From Atriophallophorus winterbourni (taxonomy: Eukaryota > Platyhelminthes > Trematoda > Plagiorchiida > Microphallidae): a stretch of DNA of 64,000 nt. Of the stretch, positions 33,301-41,702 are shown in pieces. The DNA lies in assembly GCA_013407085.1 (NCBI GenBank), contig JACCGJ010003248.1, positions 1 to 64,000 on the forward strand, read 5' to 3'. The notes under the pieces are model-generated. The model worked only from the letters and a program-made list of their open reading frames with translations, was not told the DNA's origin and did no database searches. A program made the position numbers and the translations under genes. How positions within the stretch are numbered: the first letter of the stretch is position 1; each line of letters opens with the position of its first letter.

Positions 33301-34897
33301 GAAACACTACGCGATTGTATATCGGTTATTTGCTGCAACAATCAGGTTCTTATATTTAACAGCGATTTGTTGATCTGCAACGGACACTGCGAATGAAAAT
33401 TCCAAAAGACTCGCTGCGAACCACCGTCAAAAACAAACCCTGCTTTTCTATTGTCTGACATTGGCCTACCGACTCAAAGAATATCGAATTTCGTGATAAG
33501 CTGGGGTTGTGGGTTTGACATTATCGGAAGATCGATGTAAAATACTTTCGTAACACTAAACCGACAGACAGATTGGACCAAAACTGATTCCAAACGGTGC
33601 GGGTGGTAAAAGGAACTGACCAAAAAGTTGCATTGGTGAAACATAAGTGAAAACTAACGCTCCTACCTTTGAAAGTTCGCGGCACACCTTCCTGTCGACA
33701 AGCCATATAAAGACAAGCTGTCGATACCGCATCATTACTACGTCCGCGCAAGTTCTTGGTTTCGTGCACTTGTTTGAAAAGTAGGTTTGCATGATCCTAT
33801 TGAAATAAATGTTATATTTATCAGTGTACTTATCAACCACTGAAGAAATTCCGACATCTGTTCGCGAGTGGCGGCAATAAAGCAAAGAAAATTGGTGGTT
33901 TGATTATATGATATGTATATTGGATGTGTGCTTCACTCGCTAAGCACAAATATTATACTATTGTGAGATAACTATCGACATGTGATATTTGGTTGGGTGT
34001 ATGCAATCACAAGCCCAGTTTCGGGCGAAGCGCCATACAGCCATTGATTATATATGAGCTAAGATACTGTCAGGTTGCCTAGGCTTGAGAGTTATAATAG
34101 AAAATGCTATGAAGGCCCAAGAGTGTTTTTACATGCAGCGTCCACTACTGGTGGTAGACAGTACCGTCCTGCTGCAATTGGAAAAAGCACTAACCTGAGT
34201 CCTGGTAGTGGAAATATTAGCAATATAAATCACTACACATATTTGAAGTTTGTAAGCCCTATTGTTGTGGGTCACACAGAGCCAGTTGCGTGCTCGTCTA
34301 TCACGAGATTCTCTATATTACGGAGCTACGTGCTGTAATATGACACATGAGGCAAAGTCTAATAAACGAATATTAAGAGGAGGACGTCTACCGAAAATGT
34401 ATACGTACGGATATACTTTTCGGTAAATTCAAATGTTCAGCCATTTGACTGATCTCACGAAAAGCGCTTGTAAGTATACGGTCCGTGGACGACAGGTTTC
34501 GACGGCTGCGATAAAGCGGTTTACCGTTTTCATCCACTTGTCGGGCGTCCGTAAATGAGGTCCCACTGATTAACGTGGATAAATCACTTCCGGTCAGTAA
34601 CGGGTTTTCGCTGGATCCAACTCGGCACATGTCCTTGCTATTCGCATCACTGGAAAATGTTCGCCATTCTGATCCAACATCAATAACTCTGAAATAACGT
34701 TATTTATTAATTAGATTCATTTATACTTACATTTAAAAAGAAAACTGTTCCTCTTACCGGTCAGCCACAACAAGTCCACATATTGAGCAAACCATATCCC
34801 CCGCATGAGAATCCTCGATCAAGATAGCGTTTGGATGATATTTGCACTCTAGTTTGCTCCTTGTATATAATGCAAGCGAAGGAATAAAAACTTACAT
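30330..34897 (-). CDS. GTF2B: General transcription factor TFIIB (GTF2B), six exons
   Basis: TFIIB bridges TBP-DNA and RNA polymerase II and helps choose the start site. Exons in transcript order: ...34896, 34859-34758, 34688-34409, 33796-33667, 32529-32248, 30454-30330. The sum is 921 nt, coding for 306 aa (human 316), with all phases consistent. The start ATG is split: AT at 34897-34896 and G at 34859. The zinc ribbon is C6, H9, C25, C28. Next come [19 protein letters not shown] and RNLSSTDR (reader and linker), then cyclin repeat 1 ([35 protein letters not shown]) and cyclin repeat 2 ([27 protein letters not shown]). The last exon reads [10 protein letters not shown], then LFPDDVK, and ends in TAA at 30332-30330. 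The last intron is 1.8 kb and repeat-filled. The C-terminal helix-turn-helix is divergent. Confidence 0.95.
30750..31590 (+). repeat. Dispersed repeat copy in the last GTF2B intron (empty-site paralogue)
   Basis: The segment 30970-31470 is collinear with 47215-47681 plus 51682-51760. Shared landmarks are GACACAACACAAGA, CGAAAAGATCGA, GCCGCAATCGAACGATATGC, GTACCGGTTGG, ACAAATCAGATCGAAGTGACA and GAACGCGATTAGCGTTGG. The block TTGACTGAAATTGCCTGACG near 31530 recurs near 30780 and 52530. This copy contains neither the Gypsy element nor the hammerhead pair, so it shows both empty sites. The repeat type is unknown. Confidence 0.75.
32594..32700 (+). repeat. Short dispersed repeat (CACATCCC...CCGGTTTC type)
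   Basis: GTTCACATCCCTCGCACTCAG, then CACAACCGGTTTCTTG, GTTTGTCGACATCA, GACAACAATAAG and GCTTTGAAACTTAG. Related copies lie at 54865-54975 and 63718-63770. It sits in the intron just upstream of GTF2B exon 5. Confidence 0.6.
34005..34110 (-). mobile_element. SINE 3'-part fragment, reverse orientation
   Basis: AATCACAAGCCCAG..., then GAGCTAAGATACTGTCAGG and TTGCCTAGGCTTGAGAG match the reverse complement of the SINE 3' half. It lies in the GTF2B intron between exons 3 and 4. Confidence 0.6.
34860..34895 (-). other. GTF2B: 36-nt intron splitting the GTF2B start codon
   Basis: Read on the - strand it starts GTAAGT and ends ACAAG. Joining 34896 to 34859 creates ATG-AGC-AAA-CTA-GAG-TGC, which leads straight into the zinc ribbon. 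Without splicing there is no in-frame ATG before the first zinc-binding cysteine. The size fits the flatworm micro-intron class. Confidence 0.85.
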
Positions 34898-35134
34898 TGT
34901 GTTTCGATAAATGAAATTATGAAATAGTTAATAAATCTATCAAGGTGAAAAATATCATCCACGCGGAGAATAAGAAGGAATCCGTGCTACAAAAAATAAA
35001 GAGTAGGTTTAAGCAAACCGGAAGAGTTGCATAATCAAATTTCTATCAAAGTAACAACCCCATAAAGCACAACAAAAGCTTTACACAATTTTTTGGACCA
35101 GTGGACCAATGTTGAGAGTATGGCATGGTATAAA

Positions 35135-35345
35135 AGTACAAGCCATATCCAGACAAAGTGCCGGACAGTCATAGACTGCACGTGGGCTAAGATACCGTCA
35201 GGTTGCCCAGGCCTAGACAGATATTAGAAAGAATTGGTAGTGAGACTCCATCCTGTTTCAACATGAAGCTCACTACCAGTGGCCAATCAATTTAGCACGG
35301 TGTTAGCCGCACAGCACAAAGTACTGAACGATTGCACATCCGTAC
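35135..35345 (-). mobile_element. Full-length-like SINE copy upstream of GTF2B
   Basis: All landmarks are present in reverse: AGTGCCGGACAGTCATAG, GCACGTGGGCTAAGATACCG, CAGGTTGCCCAGGCCTAGAC, GGTAGTGAGACTCCATCC, AGCTCACTACCAGTGGCC, AATCAATTTAGCACGGTG and CGATTGCACATCCGTAC. It lies about 240 bp upstream of the GTF2B start region. Confidence 0.85.
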
Positions 35346-35842
35346 AATATTGGGAGTGGACAGTCGGGTGCTGAAAATTCAAGCAGTACAATAAAATTGT
35401 CGCTTACAAGCATTCCAACCATAGAACAAGATTCTCTTTGTTGTTCTCTATTGAAACACCACTGTTTGTCGAATGAACCCTATATAAGGGTGATTTTAAA
35501 AGTCACATTATTAGCCTTCTTTTTCAAGGCTCAAGAGAAGAGTAACTGCGGAATATGTGAGCAACTCAATAAATTGATCACTTTAAAAAAGTCTCAGCGC
35601 CTGACGTTATCAATTATGGGCTCTACCTGTGAACATCAAGTTTCGTTGTATGACCATTCACAAAGTTATAAAGCCAACTAAACCCTATCTAGATTTTTTC
35701 ATGTGACGAGAGAAAACAGCCTAAAACCGGTGGTGGAGTGTAGGTGCGGGAGGTGTCAGCGCAATACACTAGTTATGGAATATTACATGTTACTATTATG
35801 TTAATATAATGTCAGACCCATGGTCAGCTTCGACAGACTGTA

Positions 35843-36055
35843 TGTATGTATGAAAGCAAAGCCTGCACAGTCATCGACTGCACGTGGGCTAAGATTCTGT
35901 AACGTCGCATTAGACCTAGACAGTTATGAGAAAATAGAAATGGTAGTGAGACTCCAGCGTGTTTCACGTGCAGCTCACTATAGGTAGCCAATCAATATAG
36001 CAAGGTGTTATTCTCACAGCACATAAGTATTGTACGATTTCACATACGTGCAAGA
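35843..36055 (-). mobile_element. SINE copy, reverse orientation
   Basis: ATGAAAGCAAAGCCTG, CACAGTCATCGACTGCACG, TGGGCTAAGATTCTG, ATTAGACCTAGACAG, GGTAGTGAGACTCCAGC, CAGCTCACTATAGGTAGCC and ACGATTTCACATACGTGC. About 70 bp of the 3' half is altered. Confidence 0.8.
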
Positions 36056-36339
36056 CTAAGGCTAACAGTTCCATCAATCTACCAAGTATGATAATGTTGT
36101 CCTGTCCAGATACGCTAGGAGTCCGAATATTGATTTTTGGCAGACCAGGCAAGGTTATTAAGTGTCGATGACAGTAAGGCACTACTTACTATCTAAACAA
36201 TATTTCATTGCGAAACTAATGGTTTGAGTTCAACAATGTCAACCTAAAATTTTGTGAAATACATTACATGTTAAAAATCCAGTGTACTGAGATAATGTGG
36301 AGTGAACACAAAATTGATTCTCTGCCACCGAGATGAGTT

Positions 36340-36632
36340 ACTATTAACATGTAGCACACGTCTGAACACGGACAATGTCGACCAACAGGAAACGCAGATA
36401 AGCCAACGCGTAAAAAAATCAAGCAAGTGAAACATGTGAATGAGTGCAAAAGTAGCTTGTTTTCGTCGTCAGTGCATGCAATGTTGTTCTGTTAGCGTTT
36501 TTTTACAAAATACGATACCATAACAGGTTAAAAATATGGTACATAATAAACTACATTGGTTTCACCGGCATCCGTTTGCACTCATGGCGTAAAGCTTCTA
36601 ACCAACTATTAAGTTGGTTTGTTGGACCCGGC
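36340..36632 (-). mobile_element. 3' end of an RTE-like LINE (distal part of a split copy)
   Basis: Read on the - strand, this stretch equals the 3' UTR and tail seen at about 6575-6900: AATAGTTGGTTAGAAGC, TGTAGTTTATTATGTACC, TTGCATGCACTGAC, ACAAGCTACTTTTGCAC and TTGGCTTATCTGCGTTTCC. Its upstream part resumes at 40791 beyond the Gypsy element, so Gypsy-1 was inserted into this LINE copy. Confidence 0.75.
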
Positions 36633-36805
36633 TGTTGTGTATTCTTATATGCTTGCATTATTGTAATTCGCATTCTATTCTATCTATTTATACTAACTAT
36701 TCTATTGTTCGTTGTTTTAGCTCTTCTGATGAATAAAGCCTAAATCAAGGCAACTCTCCTCTTCTCAATCATTCTGAAACTTACACGTTTGTTTGGAACA
36801 TTACA
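36633..36805 (+). repeat. Gypsy-1 5' LTR
   Basis: 173 bp, TG...CA ends. A possible polyadenylation signal AATAAA (in GATGAATAAAGCC) lies near 36730. It differs from the 3' LTR at two bases. Confidence 0.92.
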
Positions 36806-36828
36806 ATTTATTCATCACAAGCTATTCA

Positions 36829-39800
36829 ATGGATCGATTTCTCCATCCCGAGCGCCTCGACACTGATGCCAGTTCACCTTCTGCTGCAAAAGAGTGGGCT
36901 CATTGGTTCGCCACATTCTCAAATTTCCTCACTTCAATCGAAACTCATAAGCCAGACAAGTTGAAAACTCTGATTAACTATGTTTCTCCATCTGTTTTTG
37001 ATCATATTGTCGATTGCACAAACTATGAATCTGCTGTCACAACTTTACAAAGTATCTATGACAAACCTAAAAATGAAATATTCGCTCGTCATATGCTCGC
37101 TACTTGCAAACAGTATGTCAATCAAAGTCTAGACGAATTTCTACACAAACTCAAAAGTCTCGCTCGTGATTGTTGTTTCAAATCAGTGACTGCTAAGAGG
37201 AATCAAGATGACGCTGTTCGTGATGCATTTATTTCCGGTATTACTTCCCATGCCATCCGTCAACGTCTTCTCGAAAATACCTCACTTGATCTTGAACTTG
37301 TATTTCAGCAAGCGCGCTCACTTGATCTAGCGCATCAACAATCACAAACCTATCACTCACAAATTTCGTATGTATCTGCAGCAATTTCAAACCCGACACC
37401 CAAAGATCCAGAATCCGAGAAACCTGGTATTGCTTCTATGAAGGCCGGTAAATGTTATTTCTGTGGATTTGATAGACACCTGCGATACCGCTGCCCTGCA
37501 CGGGATGCTCTCTGTAAAGGCTGTGGTAAGAAAGGACATTATCATAAAGTTTGTCGTTCTGATAAATCAGCTACCGCATGTATTTCTCAGCTTACTTCAT
37601 CCACCACGATTGCTTCAATCCCAAGTAGCTTATCAAGCGCTATTGCACATATTACTGTGAATGACCGTCGTCTGAAAGCACTAATTGATACTGGAAGTTC
37701 TGAGAGCTATGTTGCTTCATCTATCGTTTCCAAGTTTAACTAGAAAGTATTTGAGTCACACAATCAGATTTCAATGGCCAATACACATTTGACTGCATTC
37801 ACAGAAGGTCATTGTTTTGTCACGATCAATTATAATGGTTTGTCTTATTCGCATATCAAACTATCCGTGTTACGAAATCTTTGTTCCGATGTATTACTCG
37901 GTCATGACTTCTTACGACTGCATCATTTAGTTGAAATCCCCTCTAACGGTTCGAAACCATCATTTACTGTATGTGGCCTTCTTGCTGCTCACCATCTATT
38001 TTTGGCGATGATCCGTCACAGTTCAAACCAATTGCTACGAAATCCCGTCGTCACTCTCATAACGACAAAAAGTTCATCGAATCTGAAGTGCAGCGACTTT
38101 GGGATGATGAAATCATCGAAACCTCCAAATCTCCATGGAGGTCCCAGGTTCTGGTTACCACCAACGAAAATCACAGGAGACGCATGCTCGTTGATTATAG
38201 TCAGACCATTAATCCTTATACTCAGTTGGATGCTTATCCATTACGTAAATTGGATGCATTAATTGACAAAATCGCCCAATTCAACATGTTCAGTACGTTA
38301 GACCTCAAAAGTGCCTATCATCAGGTTCCCATCACTGATTTTGAGAAACCGTACACTGCTTTTGAAGCTTGCGGCGGTTTGTACCAATTTCGTCGGATTC
38401 ATTTTTGAGTCATGCTTTCAGCGCGTAATCGATGAAATCATTCGAAACGAGAATCTTGAAGGTACTTATGCTTAGATCGACAACATTACAATTTGTGGTC
38501 AAACTCTTGATGAACATAATTCGAATTTGAGAAAATTCATGAAGTAGCAAAGAAATACAATCTTACTTTTAATGACGATAAAAGTATAATTGGTGTTCAA
38601 ACCATACGCTTGTTAGGATATGAGATCTCCAACAGGACAATCAAACTAGATCCAGTATGTATGAAAGCACAAGCCTGATCCAGGCAAAGTGCCGCACAGT
38701 CAGAGACTGCACGTGGGCTAAGATACTGTCAGGTTGCCCAGGCCTAGACAGATATGAGGGGAAAAAATAGAAATTGTAGTGAGACTCCAGCTTGTTTCAG
38801 CATGCAGCTCACTACCGTTGGCCAATCAATTTAGCACGATGTTAGCCGCACAACACATAAATGTTGCACGATTGCACATCTGTGCAGACTAGATCCAGAT
38901 CGTTAACGTGCATTGAGATGTCTACCCTATCCTCACGACTTAAAATCCCAACACGGATAATTGGTCTTTTCTCCTACTATTCTCAATGGATCTCTCATTT
39001 TTCTGACAAAATCCATCCTCTTGTTCATAATCGCTGTTTTCCCCCTCCCTTGGCAGTTCAAACAGTTTTCGAAACAATAAAAAAGATATCGAATCTGCCG
39101 TAATCGTGTCTGCTGATGATAAGCTTCCATTGCTGGTTAAAACGGATGCTTCGGATATCGCTATTGCAGCCACACTCACACAAAACAACCGACCTGTAGC
39201 GTTTTTTTCACGAACGCTCTCTCACAGTGAGAAACACCATTCAGCGATCGAGAAAGAAGCTTACGCAATTGTTGAAGCCCTTAGAAAGTGGAAACATTTT
39301 TTATTGGGTCATCGCTTTACGCTTTTAACGGATCAACGATCAGTATCCTTTATGTATGATATAAATCATTCTAAAAAGATAAAAAATGGGAAGATCCAAA
39401 GATGGCGTTTGGAATTATCACCTTTCTCTTTTGACGTGATCTACAGGCAGGGTAGCGAGAATGTAGCTACAGATGCCCTGTCACGTGTTAGCTGCGCAGC
39501 ATTTACAACCAATGCGAAACTCAAAGATCTACACGAACCACTTTGTCATCCAGGCGTTGTCAGAATGACACATTTTGTGCGCATAAAAAATCTACCCTTT
39601 TCAATGGAAGAAATCAAATCAATGACGTCCCAATGTACAATCTGTGCTGAGTTAAAACCTCGTTTTCACAAATCTCATGGTACTCTGATCGAAGCTACTC
39701 ATTCATTCGAGCGACTCAGTCTTGATTTCAAGGGTCCACTTCCTTCGATCTCTAAGAACAAATACCTTTTGACTATTATTGATGAGTATTGTAGATTTCC

Positions 39801-40570
39801 CTTCCTTTTTCCTGATATGTCTTCTTCCACTGTTATCAAATGTCTTCGTGAATTATTCATGCTTTTTTGGTATGCCTCTATACGTTCATACTGACCGTGG
39901 TTCCACATTTATGTCACAAGCTGTTTGAGAGTTCCTCTGTGCAAACAATGTAGCTACAAGCAGTACCACACCATATAATCCCCAAGGAAACGGCCAAGTA
40001 GAGCGACTTAATGGCACTCTCTGGAAGTCTATTATGCTAGCATTGCGCTCCAGGAATCTAGATGTTACATATTGGAAATCTGTTCTACTAGACGCATTAC
40101 ATTCCATTCGATCACTGTTGTGTACGGCCACTAACACGACTCCGCACGAACGCATGTTTTCCATATTAGAAAATCAAGCAATGGTTTGTCACTTCCATCA
40201 TGGTTGACTACACCCGGTCCAGTTCTGATGCGAAGAAATGTTAGAAACTCAAAGTATCAGCCATTAGTCGACGAAGTTGAGCTCCTTGAATGCAACCCCC
40301 AGTATGCTCGCGTGCGATTTTCTGACGGAAGAGAAGACACCGTTTCACTTCGTGCTCTTGCCCCAGTAGGCCGTCGATCAGATACGGAAATCCTGTTGAA
40401 TCCCCATCCGAACCACCATTACCCATTCACGTTCCTGAGTCAGTTCTCGTTGACTGCGAACCTATCAGTGATACAACAAATTCATCGACTGTAAACAATC
40501 CAAATTCCTCTGAACTATATACAAAACAGCAAAGAACTCGTCCGTACGAACTTCGAAATCGAGACGCATG
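36829..40570 (+). pseudogene. Gypsy-1 gag-pol, interrupted
   Basis: The ATG at 36829 opens a frame to a TAG at 37741. Gag is followed by two CCHC knuckles (CYFCGFDRH and CKGCGKKGH, near 37455-37550) and by protease LIDTGSS. The TAG replaces a Trp codon present in the sister element. Frame resumes (LLGHDFL near 37900), shifts near 37975, then carries reverse transcriptase STLDLKSAYHQVP to 38408. Further stops follow, including one in the catalytic region (YA-stop-IDN near 38475). A SINE at 38656-38887 precedes RNase H (KTDASDIAIAA from 39140) and integrase (LCHPGVVRM, then TDRGSTF and PQGNGQVERLNG near 39990). No functional polyprotein is possible. Confidence 0.92.
38656..38887 (-). mobile_element. 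Complete SINE copy inserted in Gypsy-1
   Basis: 232 bp bounded by an 11-bp target duplication, ACTAGATCCAG, at 38645-38655 and 38888-38898. On its own strand the element starts CTGCACAGATGTGCAATC and ends in CTTTCATACATA. This defines the full length and orientation of the family. No long open frame is present. Internal inverted repeats are GGTAGTGAG with CTCACTAC(C), CAGTC-TCT-GACTG, and GCCTG-GAT-CAGGC. Confidence 0.93.
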
Positions 40571-40612
40571 AATTCGTCACATGTATAACCAAATCAAAAC
40601 AGCCGAAGAGAA

Positions 40613-40785
40613 TGTTGTGTATTCTTATATGCTTGCATTATTGTAATTCGCATTCTATTCTATCTATTTATACTAACTATTCTATTGTTCGTTGTTTTAG
40701 CTCTTCTGATGAATAAAGCCCAAATCAAGGCAACTCTCCTCTTCTCAATCATTCTGAAACTCACACGTTTGTTTGGAACATTACA
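40613..40785 (+). repeat. Gypsy-1 3' LTR
   Basis: 173 bp, identical to the 5' LTR except for C in place of T after AATAAAGCC and C in place of T in the GAAACT-ACACG stretch. The duplicated target CCGGC follows. Confidence 0.92.
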
Positions 40786-40790
40786 CCGGC

Positions 40791-41040
40791 CCAGACAAAC
40801 GAATATGTCCCAGTGCTCCTAGTGCTACGGTGAGCTTCTTCATCCAAGCGGACCAAGTTATTGACCGGACATAGCTTATACCTTTATGGTGTAAGCAGTG
40901 ACGTGGCATTCTTAAAACGTGTCCCAACCATCGCAAACAAGCTAGCATCAGCATTTCTCCCAGTCCGTGGCCTATTAATCTGAGCATCAGTTTGAAGACA
41001 TACATTAACAACACGATGGTGTCGATAAATGCAAGCTAGC
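40791..41040 (-). pseudogene. RTE-like LINE C-terminal remnant (proximal part of the split copy)
   Basis: On the - strand: LACLRWLGHVLRMPRHCL, then MKKLTVALGALGHIRLSG. This equals the C-terminus at 6390-6570. It runs directly into Gypsy-1 and continues at 36632, so one LINE copy was split by the Gypsy insertion. Confidence 0.8.
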
Positions 41041-41469
41041 CTATGCTAGCCTGGTAGCAAAAACAAAAAGATGATAGACATCGTCATCATCATGGACAAC
41101 ATATACATGGGTAGCAATTACAGAGTACATAAGTGCCATACAAGCATGACACGTTAAAATCCAACAGACAAATTCCGAGAGATAGGCGAGATTTTTTAAC
41201 CGCGTAGGACTGTGATGCACAATCGAGCTTTCATATGGAGTGAAACATCGCGTCGTCACCACAAATGGTAAAAGTTAGATTCGGGATCACCCGTCTATAA
41301 TGTCTTCTGATTAAGGGGGTGAACCGGTGAATCGAGATGGAGCCCAATACTTCAGGAGCCACCGAAATGAGACTGATACACATATATATATTTTACACAA
41401 TCATTTAAAAATGAAAAAGTGCCACCCGGCAATGCACGAGAAAAAGAAAGAAAGAAAAAAAGTACAATA

Positions 41470-41702
41470 TGAGGGGGATTTTTTTTTGTCCATTGTTCCA
41501 CATGTCGATTTTTTCATTTTTTTTGTTTTTATATTTTTTTACAAAGTTGAGGGGGGAACACAAAATAGAATGCACTCTCTCCACTGTTGCCGGTTCTCAG
41601 CCATCGTCGACAGCGTGTCAAGCCACAGACACTCACTATCCCTTGGACCCCACCAGGAAGCCGCGTTCGTCCGACCCGAGCTAAACCCGACGTCAAGCGT
41701 TT
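41470..41702 (-). other. 3' region of the intact LINE
   Basis: Downstream of the LINE stop, a - strand frame in another register (EEGLKTLDVGFSSGRTNAAS) continues to about 41540 and is followed by a T/A-rich tail on the LINE strand near 41450-41560. The amino-acid pattern beyond the stop in the original frame (KRLTSGLARVGRTRLPG) still resembles the C-terminus at 6530-6575. The stop may therefore be a recent nonsense change. Confidence 0.5.

Larger units (their letters stand above)
36633..40785 (+). mobile_element. Gypsy-type LTR retrotransposon (Gypsy-1), defective
   Basis: Two 173-bp LTRs (36633-36805 and 40613-40785) start TGTTGTG and end ATTACA. The 5-bp direct repeat CCGGC flanks the element (36628-36632 and 40786-40790). 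The LTRs differ at only two positions. The interior encodes gag with two CCHC knuckles, protease (LIDTGSS), reverse transcriptase, RNase H and integrase in one gag-pol order, matching the sister element at 47682-51676. A SINE insertion, a nonsense codon and frameshifts inactivate it. The leader between LTR and ATG is only 23 nt, with no TGG-type tRNA primer site. Confidence 0.95.

Noticed and set aside
36720..36740. CTGATGA in both Gypsy-1 LTRs, considered as hammerhead cores
   Set aside because: No stem II and no GAAA at the right spacing follow.
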